The position numbers and the translations under genes were made by a program. A model generated the notes under the pieces. The model was not told the DNA's origin. It did no database searches and saw only the letters and a program-made list of their open reading frames with translations. Source: JBFJVZ01 sp041623895 (GTDB lineage Bacteria; Planctomycetota; Planctomycetia; Pirellulales; Pirellulaceae). Taken from it: a DNA stretch of 12,385 nucleotides. Numbering within the stretch: the first letter of the stretch is position 1; each line of letters starts with the position of its first letter. Below, one piece after another: positions 6,330 through 12,385 of the stretch. Where the stretch lies: the NCBI GenBank assembly GCA_041623895.1, contig JBFJVZ010000223.1, positions 1 to 12,385 on the forward strand. The letters run 5' to 3'.

Positions 6330-6417
6330 GTTGCTCACTAGACCAGCTCGAAAACGGCATCGCGATATGAATAACGCACATGCTCTCTAGCGAAACCCTC
6401 AATTCCTTGACGCGTCC

Positions 6418-7251
6418 ATGTTGATCGACAGCCACCACCATCTTTGGCAGTACTCACCCGAGGAATATGGGTGGATCGACGACGACATGTCGGTCTTGAA
6501 ACACGACTTTCTGGTACCCCAACTGCAGCAGATCGCCAGCGTCGCCAACGTCGACGGATTCGTTTCCGTGCAAGCCAGGCAGACGGTGGAGGAAACCGAG
6601 ACTTTGCTGAAACTGGCCGTCGACCAGCCGCTGATCAAGGGCGTCGTCGGTTGGGTCCCGTTGGCTGATCAAAACGTGGCCGATGTACTCGACCAGTTTT
6701 CTGACGCACCGCTGCTGAAAGGCGTCAGGCACGTGGTGCAGGACGAGCCCGATGATCGCTTCATTTTGGGCGACGAGTTCAATCAAGGCGTGGCACTGCT
6801 GAAAGCGCGCGGCCTGGTTTATGACGTGCTGATCTTTGCCCGCCAGCTACCCGCGTCGATCGAATTCGTGGATCGTCATCCGGATCAACCCATGGTCTTG
6901 GATCACATCGCCAAGCCAACGATTAAAGCAGCTGAATATGATTCTGTGTGGGAAAAGAATTTTCGGGAAATCGCGCGGCGTGACAATATCACCTGCAAAT
7001 TCTCCGGCGTTGTCACCGAAGTCCGTGACGACGCCTGGACATGGCAAACAATCAAGCCCTACTGGGACGTGGCCTTGGAGGCCTTCACTCCAAAGCGATT
7101 GATGTTTGGCAGCGATTGGCCGGTTTGTCTGTTGCGCACCGGTCACAAGCAGTGGGTGGAGACCGTTCAACAGCTTGCCAGCGAGTTATCCGACGACGAA
7201 CAAGCCGATCTTTTCGCGGGGACTGCGATCCGCGCTTATAACCTCAAGTGA
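6418..7251 (+). CDS. Amidohydrolase-family sugar lactonase (L-galactono-/L-fucono-lactonase type)
   Basis: This 277-residue cytoplasmic TIM-barrel hydrolase of the COG3618 (amidohydrolase 2) type is predicted to open an aldono-lactone to the free acid. Visible motifs: DSHHHLW (His6 and His8 as the HxH pair at the end of strand 1), KGVRHVVQ (101-108), LVYDVLI (133-139), the strand-6 LDHIAKP (161-167, His163), CKFSGVVTE (193-201) and MFGSDWPV (229-236, the strand-8 Asp233 that activates water). These match the L-fuconolactonase/L-galactonolactonase group rather than dihydroorotases or deaminases. Its last bases overlap the possible GTG start of the zinc dehydrogenase, so the two are coupled. 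With the downstream genes the best substrate is L-galactono-1,5-lactone; L-fucono-lactone is the main alternative, and promiscuity is common in this family. Confidence 0.85.
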   Translation: MLIDSHHHLWQYSPEEYGWIDDDMSVLKHDFLVPQLQQIASVANVDGFVSVQARQTVEETETLLKLAVDQPLIKGVVGWVPLADQNVADVLDQFSDAPLLKGVRHVVQDEPDDRFILGDEFNQGVALLKARGLVYDVLIFARQLPASIEFVDRHPDQPMVLDHIAKPTIKAAEYDSVWEKNFREIARRDNITCKFSGVVTEVRDDAWTWQTIKPYWDVALEAFTPKRLMFGSDWPVCLLRTGHKQWVETVQQLASELSDDEQADLFAGTAIRAYNLK

Positions 7252-8282
7252 ACAACATGCGCGCCATTCAAATATTTGAGCCGAAAACACTGAAGCGAAT
7301 CGACATCGATGAACCATCCGCGCCGGGGCCGGGACAGGCTCTGGTTCGGACGCATCGCATGGGAGTCTGCGGTACCGACATCAGTTGCTATTTGGGTAAG
7401 TTTCCTTTCTTTGATTTCCCCCGCATTCCCGGGCACGAATTGGGCGTCGAAGTGGTCGCTGTCGGCCCTGAAGTCAGCAACGTAGCGGGCGGTGACCGCT
7501 GCAGCGTGGAGCCATATATGAACTGTGGCACTTGCTACGCCTGTCGTCGCGGGGCATCAAACTGTTGCCAAGACCTGAAGGTCATCGGCGTGATGATGGA
7601 TGGCGGTCTGTGCGATTCTTTCCTGGTCCGCGCCGAAAAGCTGCATCCCTCCAAATCATTGACCTTCGATCAACTGGCCCTGGTGGAAACGTTGGCAATC
7701 GGATGCCACGCCAATGATCGCGGCGCCCCCGCTGCCGGTGACCACGCTCTGATCATTGGAATGGGGCCCATTGGTTTGGCGACGTTGGAGTTCGCGCGAT
7801 TGACCGAAGCAACGATCAGCGTGATGGATATGAATCCGGACAGGCTTGATTTTGTCCGCAACAACTACGGAATCGAGAACACCGTGCTGTTCAAAGCTGA
7901 CGGCAGCGAAGTCGATCGCATGCGAGAGATCACAGCCGGCGACATGTATCAGGTGATCACCGATGCAACCGGAAACAAACACTCGATGTCAGGTGCTCTC
8001 GCTTATATCGCACCCACGGGACGGTTGATCTACGTTGGGATCACGACCGAAGAAGTCAGCTTTCGGCACCCTGTCATGCACAAGCCTGAAGCCTCGATTC
8101 TCGCCTCCCGCAACGCCTTGCCGCCTGATTTCAGCAGGATCATACGGCTGATCGAAGACGGCACGATCAACACCGATCCATGGATCACACACCGCACCGG
8201 ATTTGACTCCGTGCTGGACGACTTTGAATCGTTTACCAAGCCGGAAACCGGCGTCATCAAAGCGATTATCGAAGTCACCTAG
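7248..8282 (+). CDS. Zinc-dependent dehydrogenase, L-galactonate 5-dehydrogenase type
   Basis: This medium-chain dehydrogenase (344 residues) is predicted to oxidise L-galactonate to D-tagaturonate with NAD+. The catalytic zinc site has Cys41 (GVCGTDI), His63-Glu64 (PGHELG) and Glu147; the structural zinc site has Cys93, Cys96, Cys99 and Cys107. The Rossmann motif GMGPIG (171-176) is followed by Asp194 (SVMDMN), which favours NAD+ over NADP+. Several segments match E. coli LgoD (YjjN) as I remember it: FF.(F/Y)PR..GHE, NCC..(L/I).VIGV..DGG, DATGN.H(S/A)M, (A/G)SRNA.P.DF and DGTI. That is closer than to threonine or sorbitol dehydrogenases. The start could be the GTG at 7248, overlapping the lactonase stop as GTGA, or the ATG at 7257. 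Both give nearly the same protein. Confidence 0.88.
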   Translation: MNNMRAIQIFEPKTLKRIDIDEPSAPGPGQALVRTHRMGVCGTDISCYLGKFPFFDFPRIPGHELGVEVVAVGPEVSNVAGGDRCSVEPYMNCGTCYACRRGASNCCQDLKVIGVMMDGGLCDSFLVRAEKLHPSKSLTFDQLALVETLAIGCHANDRGAPAAGDHALIIGMGPIGLATLEFARLTEATISVMDMNPDRLDFVRNNYGIENTVLFKADGSEVDRMREITAGDMYQVITDATGNKHSMSGALAYIAPTGRLIYVGITTEEVSFRHPVMHKPEASILASRNALPPDFSRIIRLIEDGTINTDPWITHRTGFDSVLDDFESFTKPETGVIKAIIEVT

Positions 8283-8344
8283 CCGGCTCCGCGCAACGCC
8301 GTGAACCAGTCAGATGGAACGTGAATTCGCCGGGCCGGAGCCGG
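8283..8344 (+). repeat. Inverted repeat in the gap inside the sugar operon
   Basis: CCGGCTCCG (8283-8291), directly after the dehydrogenase stop, pairs perfectly with CGGAGCCGG (8336-8344), enclosing 44 bases. It occupies most of the 86-base gap before uxaE. It may be a dispersed repeat or an mRNA processing/stability element. No T-run follows, so full termination is unlikely. Confidence 0.55.
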
Positions 8345-8368
8345 GACTACCCAAGAAAGAAGAACCTC

Positions 8369-9634
8369 ATGACCAAAAAATGTGTAGCGCTCGGGATGGC
8401 ACCGAGTTTTGGATTCGGTGACCGCACCGGCTTGGCCACTCCCGGCCACGTCGCCGCCATGAAACGATGTGGCCAAGGAATCGCGGCAATCTTTCCGCAA
8501 CAGTCCATTCGCGAGATGACTCGCACCCAGCGGACGCCGCAGGAAGTCATGGACGATGCCATCAATGGAGCCGAGGCGAGCGGCTGGACCGGCGATATCG
8601 GTGCCGATGCGGATCACCTGAAAGTCCCCCATGACGTTGATGTGACGGCCGCCGCCGGCTTTACGTTTTTTACGATCGATCCGTCCGATGACGTCGATCA
8701 AAAAGCGGATGACTATGACGAAGCTACCCTGAAAGCGAAGTTTGAAGCCGGCAAAGACGATGCACCCTGGTACGACGATTATCGCGGCAACAGCGTCAAA
8801 CTAGACACGGGGACGGTCATCGATCTTGATGAAAATGCCTGCATGCGCGCAGCCGTCAAGTACGGCAAAGCGATCACACGTGCCCTGAACATGGGCGACT
8901 ACATTAAAGAGGTCAATGAAAAAGCAGGCAATGATTACGAGATTGAACTTTCGGTTGACGAGACGGATCAACCAACGACGCTGGCCGAACACTACATCAT
9001 CGCAGACCAGTGTCTCCGAGGCGGTATGAAGTTGGTCAGTCTCGCACCGCGGTTTATCGGCGATTTTGAAAAAGGCGTTGACTTCAAAGGCGATTTGGAC
9101 GCGCTGGAAGCATCGCTGACAGATCATGCCGCCGTCGCTGATGCGCTCGGGCCGTACAAGTTGAGCCTGCATTCCGGAAGTGACAAAGTTTCGATGTACG
9201 GCATTCTGGCGCGGGCCACGAAAGGTCGCTTCCATGTCAAAACTGCGGGCACCAGCTACTTGGAAGCGATCCGTGTGGTTGCCCGGCACGATCCGGCCGC
9301 CTTCCGTGAAATCATCGACTTCTCCCGTAGTCGATACGAGACCGATAAGGCGACGTACCACGTTTCGGCAACCCTTGCCGATGCTCCAACCAGCGAAGCG
9401 GACGATGAAACTCTGCAGCGCGAGTATTTGGAGTTCTGGAAAGATGTTCCCGTTGGCAAGGGTTTCACAAAAGCGGGCCGACAGATTTTGCACTGTACGT
9501 TTGGGTCAGTGCTGACTCATGACAAGTTCGGCAAGATCGTTCACGATTGTCTGAAATCTCATCCGCAAACCTACATCGAAGTCCTGGACGATCATTTTGG
9601 ACGGCATTTGGATGCGCTCCAAAGCGGCATGTAG
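8369..9634 (+). CDS. uxaE: UxaE-family tagaturonate epimerase
   Basis: This 421-residue protein belongs to the tagaturonate/fructuronate epimerase family first described in Thermotoga, which interconverts D-tagaturonate and D-fructuronate. Matching segments: GMAPSFGFGDRTGLATPGH at the N-terminus, TGDIGADADHLK (74-85), ELSVDETD (193-200), SLHSGSDKVSMYG (266-278), HVKTAGTSYLEAIRVVA (289-305) and LHCTFGSVL (374-382). The Asp, His, Glu and Lys residues in these blocks probably build a metal and substrate site; that is inference. No signal peptide, so cytoplasmic. The ATG at 8369 is chosen because a purine-rich AAGAAAGAAGAA lies just upstream and the conserved part begins there; the frame is open to 8321. 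It sits between the dehydrogenase that makes tagaturonate and the aldose dehydrogenase, which supports a uronate substrate. Related uncharacterised epimerases could use another keto-acid. Confidence 0.85.
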   Translation: MTKKCVALGMAPSFGFGDRTGLATPGHVAAMKRCGQGIAAIFPQQSIREMTRTQRTPQEVMDDAINGAEASGWTGDIGADADHLKVPHDVDVTAAAGFTFFTIDPSDDVDQKADDYDEATLKAKFEAGKDDAPWYDDYRGNSVKLDTGTVIDLDENACMRAAVKYGKAITRALNMGDYIKEVNEKAGNDYEIELSVDETDQPTTLAEHYIIADQCLRGGMKLVSLAPRFIGDFEKGVDFKGDLDALEASLTDHAAVADALGPYKLSLHSGSDKVSMYGILARATKGRFHVKTAGTSYLEAIRVVARHDPAAFREIIDFSRSRYETDKATYHVSATLADAPTSEADDETLQREYLEFWKDVPVGKGFTKAGRQILHCTFGSVLTHDKFGKIVHDCLKSHPQTYIEVLDDHFGRHLDALQSGM

Positions 9635-9687
9635 CGGCATCCGCTGATGATGCGTTAAACGATAGAACAGCTACCGCGAGACAGCTT

Positions 9688-10734
9688 ATGAGCGAGACGC
9701 ATCGTCTTTTCGGAAACACCGGCCTGACCATCCCGCGGGTTGTCTTTGGGTCTACCTGTCTGGGCAATTTGTTCGTGCAAATGTCCGATTCTGAGAAAAG
9801 TGATCTCGTTCGCGAGTGGTTCCGATGGATGCCAACACCCGTGGCCATCGACAGTGCAGGCAAATATGGTGCTGGGCTTGCACTGGAGGTCATTCACAGA
9901 GAGCTCACGAATCTAAGCATCGATCCCGCTGATGTCGTGATCAGCAACAAACTCGCCTGGCGAAGAATTCCGCTGACGGCACCCGAGCCAACTTTCGAGC
10001 CCGGCGTCTGGATTGGCCTGGAGCATGATGCCGTCCAAGAGATCAGCTATGACGGAATTTTGCGATGCTACGAGGATGGCCGTCAGATGTTGGGGGATTA
10101 TCCGCAAGCCCTGGTGTCTGTGCACGATCCCGATGAATACCTGGCCGCTGCAAGCGATGCCGACGATCGTCGACGACGTCTGGATGACATCGTCGGAGCC
10201 TACCGAGCACTGACGGAACTTCGCGATCACGGCAAGGTGTCCGGCGTCGGCGTGGGGGCCAAAGATTGGAGATCGATCCAGGAGCTGGATGGCCGCTGTG
10301 ACTTTGACTGGGTGATGATGGCCAACAGCTTCACAATCATGAATCATCCGCCCGAGCTGATTCAGTTTGTCGATTCGCTGGCGGCGCGGAACATCGCCCT
10401 GGTGAATTCTGCGCTGACTCACGGCGGTTTTCTGGTCGGCGGAAAGTTTCTGGACTATCGCGCCGTTGATCCCCATGATCCGCGAGATGTTGAGCGTCTG
10501 CAATGGCGGGAAAAGTTCACGCAGATTTGCGGCGAGCATGGCGTGACGCCGTACGAGGTTGCCGTTGCTTTCGGAGCTTCGCATCCGGCGGTCACATCAA
10601 TCGCACTGAGTACCAGCCGTGTGGACCGAGTCGAGTCGATGGTCAAGTCTGCGACCGCAACAATCCCAGCTGACGTGTGGGCCGCGCTTCGCGAGGCAGG
10701 CTTGATCGCCGCAGCGTATCAGCACGTCCCGTAA
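9688..10734 (+). CDS. Aldo/keto reductase, L-galactose/L-fucose 1-dehydrogenase type
   Basis: This 348-residue (alpha/beta)8-barrel NAD(P)-dependent dehydrogenase is predicted to oxidise an aldose at C1 to the lactone. The catalytic tetrad is visible: Asp55 (DSAGKYG), Tyr60, Lys88 (SNKLAW) and His146 (SVHDPDEY). The stretch PLTAPEPTFEPGVW followed by HDAVQEISYDGIL (95-124) marks the D-threo-aldose 1-dehydrogenase group, which includes bacterial L-fucose and L-galactose dehydrogenases, rather than the xylose-reductase-like members. The ATG at 9688 starts the family domain (HRLFGNTGLTIPRVVFG); the frame is open to 9547, but that part overlaps uxaE. It follows uxaE by 53 bases and is the last gene of the operon, although it would catalyse the first step. 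L-fucose, D-arabinose and L-galactose are all plausible substrates for the family. Confidence 0.85.
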   Translation: MSETHRLFGNTGLTIPRVVFGSTCLGNLFVQMSDSEKSDLVREWFRWMPTPVAIDSAGKYGAGLALEVIHRELTNLSIDPADVVISNKLAWRRIPLTAPEPTFEPGVWIGLEHDAVQEISYDGILRCYEDGRQMLGDYPQALVSVHDPDEYLAAASDADDRRRRLDDIVGAYRALTELRDHGKVSGVGVGAKDWRSIQELDGRCDFDWVMMANSFTIMNHPPELIQFVDSLAARNIALVNSALTHGGFLVGGKFLDYRAVDPHDPRDVERLQWREKFTQICGEHGVTPYEVAVAFGASHPAVTSIALSTSRVDRVESMVKSATATIPADVWAALREAGLIAAAYQHVP

Positions 10735-10850
10735 CAGCGTGCGTGAGTCGCAGTCTTCCCAGGCCAGGACCTGGAGGAGAGTGTCCGGCTTGGGAACTGC
10801 TTCTCAACATTCATCAAGAAGAACAGCATCTATAGCGTTTTCAAAAATCT

Positions 10851-10904
10851 CGTAGGCCAGGACTTGTCCTGGCAATAAGGCGCCAGGACAAGTCCTGGCC
10901 TACG
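10851..10904. repeat. Perfect 23-bp inverted repeat with self-palindromic arms
   Basis: The arms 10851-10873 and 10882-10904 are exact reverse complements separated by 8 bases (AATAAGGC). Each arm contains GCCAGGAC-(TT or AA)-GTCCTGGC, itself palindromic except for the central two bases, so the DNA can form one long hairpin or two small ones. From memory, this GGCCAGGACTTGTCCTGGCC sequence recurs in Pirellulaceae intergenic regions. Confidence 0.95.
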
Positions 10905-10937
10905 GAAGATCCCACATCAATGATGAAATTGCTCTAG

Positions 10938-10983
10938 CCTGGGGTAAACCCACGAGCGACAGCGAAGTTGGTTTAACCCCAGG
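10938..10983. repeat. Inverted repeat CCTGGGGT...ACCCCAGG (first)
   Basis: CCTGGGGTAAACC (10938-10950) faces GGTTTAACCCCAGG (10970-10983) with one base difference in length and a 19-base loop. As RNA it would form a stem of about 13 bp. Confidence 0.85.
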
Positions 10984-11018
10984 AAAACGACCCGCAGAAT
11001 ACGTTCCCCGCGGCGATT

Positions 11019-11066
11019 CCTGGGGCTGCTGAATGCTCGCTAGAAACGAGCAATCCTGACCCCAGG
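11019..11066. repeat. Inverted repeat CCTGGGG...CCCCAGG (second, bipartite)
   Basis: The outer arms CCTGGGG (11019-11025) and CCCCAGG (11060-11066) enclose inner arms GCTCG (11035-11039) and CGAGC (11047-11051) around CTAGAAA. The outer arms repeat the 7-base core of the preceding inverted repeat, so the two palindromes are related. Confidence 0.8.
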
Positions 11067-11092
11067 TTCTACGCTGGCACTGCTACGCAGTT

Positions 11093-11108
11093 GTCACATT
11101 GTTGTGAC
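11093..11108. repeat. Small stem-loop GTCACA-TTGT-TGTGAC
   Basis: The perfect 6-bp arms at 11093-11098 and 11103-11108 have a 4-base loop. Taken as DNA, TTGTCACATTGTTGTGACGA could also be a dimeric operator site, but the position downstream of two converging genes makes regulation unlikely. Confidence 0.55.
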
Positions 11109-11230
11109 GAATCAAAACGTTCGTGCATGCAGGCAACCACCGTGACTCAAGAGAAAAGCCAGACTTACTTACTTCCTCAGTCGGACACTCTCCCTGTCCT
11201 GGCCCACGTTGTAGATTTGACGACGTTTTT

Positions 11231-12307
11231 CTAACTCGCTTCGGTCAACAGTTGCTCGATGGTCTGCCGCATTTGCTGTTCGCCCGATGTTCCTTGCCAA
11301 TTCATTTCACCCTGCCACCAGCGCCGCAAGAAACCTTGCTTGTCAATCAGGTAAACCGTTGGCCACATCGTGTTGTTCCACGTTTTCCAGTTCGCGGAGT
11401 CCGAGTCGAGCAAAACCGGATATTCGATCCCGTCGTTCTTGACCGCCGCGGCAACGCGATCACGATTTTTTTCAGCCGACGTTTCCGGTGTCTGAATCCC
11501 AATCACGACAAGCCCTTTGTCGGCATAATCCTGGTGCCAGGCATTGTAATGCGGCAAGTTTCGCCTGCAGTTGATGCATTGAAATGCATAATAGTGAACA
11601 GCAACTACTTTGCCCTTTAGCTCGTCCAGTTTCAGCGGCCCACCTTGAATCCACGAGACCCCCCGCTCAGTTATTTCGGGTGCCAATGGAAGTGATCGCT
11701 TGATCTTGGAGAAATCAAACGGCTCGCCAGTCAAACCGCCAATCTTTGACTGCTGGTCGGTCGTCAGCGTCTGTAAAAGTGCTTGCCGCTCATCGTGCTT
11801 GAGTTTCGCAACTTTTTGCTGACCTTCCTTGGCCTGTAATTCGCCCTTTTGCATTTGCTTTGGGTGATCGGCTGCGCGTCGGTCCGTTTCGATGAAAGCG
11901 GCATTGATTTCATTCTGCTGCGTGCTCGAGAGCTGTAAGGCCTGGGCCACTTCGTGTAGCGAAAACATTCTTGTGCCCAGCGCCTGCCTGCGGAGCTGCG
12001 CGAGCCGCTGGTGTTGCGATTCATCTAAGATTCTTTTCAAACTGCCTTCTAGCTCCGCGGATAGCGTTGAGATTTCCGCGCGCTGTTTCTCGGCAGGGAG
12101 ATTCCTGGAGCGAAACCAGCGACCGTCGATCGATCGGAGTGCTTGTAAGACTCGGTCGCGTTGCGATGCATTCAATTTCAGCTCATCCTGCACCGATGAG
12201 TCGCGAATCATCTGCAACAATACTGGCGGCAACTTAGGTCGCAGTTCTTGGCCGCGAAGAACACCACTAAACACCAGCGTGACGATCAGAATAACAGTGC
12301 GAAGCAT
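11231..12307 (-). CDS. Secreted TlpA-like redoxin with N-terminal helical region
   Basis: This 358-residue exported thiol-disulfide protein has a signal peptide at 1-19 (MLRTVILIVTLVFSGVLRG). Residues about 30-190 are helical, charged and seemingly duplicated: LKLNASQRDRVLQAL with LDESQHQRLAQLRRQALG, then LQLSSTQQNEINAAF with LTTDQQSKIGGLTGEPF. The C-terminal thioredoxin-fold domain (about 205-355) has the active-site AFQCINCRRN with Cys244 and Cys247, the cis-proline segment MWPTVYLID (Pro316), and the strand LVVIGIQTPE, like TlpA/DsbE/AhpC-TSA redoxins. The natural partner is unknown. CINC differs from the CxPC common in TlpA, so redox potential may differ. The start at 12307 is supported by AAAGG about 11 bases upstream. 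It faces the sugar operon but has no obvious link to it. Confidence 0.87.
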   Translation of the reverse strand: MLRTVILIVTLVFSGVLRGQELRPKLPPVLLQMIRDSSVQDELKLNASQRDRVLQALRSIDGRWFRSRNLPAEKQRAEISTLSAELEGSLKRILDESQHQRLAQLRRQALGTRMFSLHEVAQALQLSSTQQNEINAAFIETDRRAADHPKQMQKGELQAKEGQQKVAKLKHDERQALLQTLTTDQQSKIGGLTGEPFDFSKIKRSLPLAPEITERGVSWIQGGPLKLDELKGKVVAVHYYAFQCINCRRNLPHYNAWHQDYADKGLVVIGIQTPETSAEKNRDRVAAAVKNDGIEYPVLLDSDSANWKTWNNTMWPTVYLIDKQGFLRRWWQGEMNWQGTSGEQQMRQTIEQLLTEAS

Positions 12308-12338
12308 CGAGCATAGCCTTTGTTTAACGCGATGCCGC

Positions 12339-12364
12339 AGGCGAGGCTGATTATTCAGTCGCCT
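12339..12364 (-). promoter_or_regulatory. Stem-loop upstream of the redoxin gene
   Basis: AGGCGA-GG-CTGA (12339-12350) faces TCAG-TCGCCT (12355-12364) around TTAT: ten pairs with a two-base bulge, 32-57 bases upstream of the redoxin ATG. It may be a leader hairpin, the end of a gene beyond the window, or a chance palindrome. The window ends too soon to tell. Confidence 0.4.
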
Positions 12365-12385
12365 CTCCGCGGCGTCGCGTGAAAC

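Larger units (their letters stand above)
6034..6417. other. Divergent region between sigma factor and sugar operon
   Basis: This 384-bp region must hold promoters for the minus-strand sigma factor and the plus-strand lactonase. It contains a long imperfect inverted repeat (6235-6289) and a candidate sigma-70 promoter (6301-6329). The open frames 6181-6390 (+) and 6011-6220 (-) show no family features and are rejected. I see no riboswitch-like or tRNA structure. Confidence 0.5.
10762..11204. repeat. Outer inverted repeat bounding a ~440-bp palindrome-rich block
   Basis: Left end: GGCCAGGAC (10762-10770) then GGAGAGTGTCCG (10776-10787). Right end, inverted: CGGACACTCTCC (11182-11193) then GTCCTGGCC (11196-11204). 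The two exact blocks of 9 and 12 bp are in matching order, with spacers of 5 and 2 bases, and weaker similarity continues inward (CTTGGGAACT against ACTTCCTCAG). The arrangement resembles the terminal inverted repeats of a non-autonomous element. No transposase and no clear target-site duplication were seen. Confidence 0.6.
10735..11230. other. Gene-free convergent gap filled with palindromes
   Basis: The 496-bp gap lies between the stop of the aldose dehydrogenase (+) and the stop of the redoxin (-). I see no gene; the open frame 11123-11620 (+) is mostly antisense to the redoxin and is rejected. The gap contains at least four separate inverted repeats enclosed by an outer imperfect inverted repeat, listed separately. 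Both transcripts must end here, but no hairpin is followed by a good T-run. Confidence 0.75.

Noticed and set aside
8801..9493. 230-residue minus-strand open frame antisense to uxaE, and a 223-residue one at 9913-10584 antisense to the aldose dehydrogenase
   Set aside because: Long antisense frames are common in GC-rich genes; both lack recognisable motifs, while the plus strand encodes clear enzyme families.
6418..10734. Operon as a standard L-fucose non-phosphorylating pathway
   Set aside because: The fuconate dehydratase, the 2-keto-3-deoxyfuconate dehydrogenase and the final hydrolase or aldolase are absent, while an LgoD-like dehydrogenase and a tagaturonate epimerase are present. L-fucose remains possible as a side substrate of the first two enzymes.
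10735..11230. Palindrome cluster as a CRISPR array or integron attC sites
   Set aside because: The repeats are not equal in length or spacing, there are no unique spacers of constant size, and no cas or integron integrase genes are nearby.

Overview
The window looks like chromosomal DNA from a planctomycete, probably a Pirellulaceae member related to Rhodopirellula. This is inferred from moderately high GC, weak or absent Shine-Dalgarno sequences, a short secreted protein of a planctomycete type, a secreted redoxin with an added helical region, and intergenic gaps full of palindromic repeats. I see no phage, plasmid, CRISPR or RNA genes and no insertion-sequence transposase.

Left part (1-2951). 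A partial minus-strand lipoprotein with a Pro-Ala-Glu-Glu repeat faces away from a small secreted protein (767-1237). A tight pair follows: an 81-residue acidic protein of unknown function and a complete XerC-type tyrosine recombinase. A 171-bp palindromic repeat (2781-2951) fills the gap between xerC and the converging glycosyltransferase gene.

Middle (2954-6033, minus strand). An LptF/LptG-family permease overlaps a family-2 glycosyltransferase of the TIGR04283 type by ATGA. Upstream on the same strand is a compact sigma-70-family factor that lacks region 1.1.

Right-centre (6418-10734, plus strand). Four genes encode an amidohydrolase-family sugar lactonase, a zinc dehydrogenase closely resembling L-galactonate 5-dehydrogenase, a UxaE-type tagaturonate epimerase and an aldo/keto-reductase aldose dehydrogenase. 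Taken in pathway order they can convert L-galactose to L-galactono-lactone, L-galactonate, D-tagaturonate and D-fructuronate. This is the most interesting content of the window. The first three steps match a route known from Bacteroides; joining them to an epimerase, rather than to a tagaturonate reductase, is the unusual part. L-galactose occurs in red-algal galactans, which would suit a marine planctomycete. No transporter, regulator, sulfatase or later-step gene is in the window.

Right end (10735-12385). A gene-free 496-bp gap holds a nested set of palindromes, one a perfect 23-bp inverted repeat, bounded by an imperfect inverted repeat about 440 bp across. Beyond it, on the minus strand, is a secreted TlpA-like redoxin with a CxxC motif. 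Both gaps between converging genes are filled by this kind of structured repeat.
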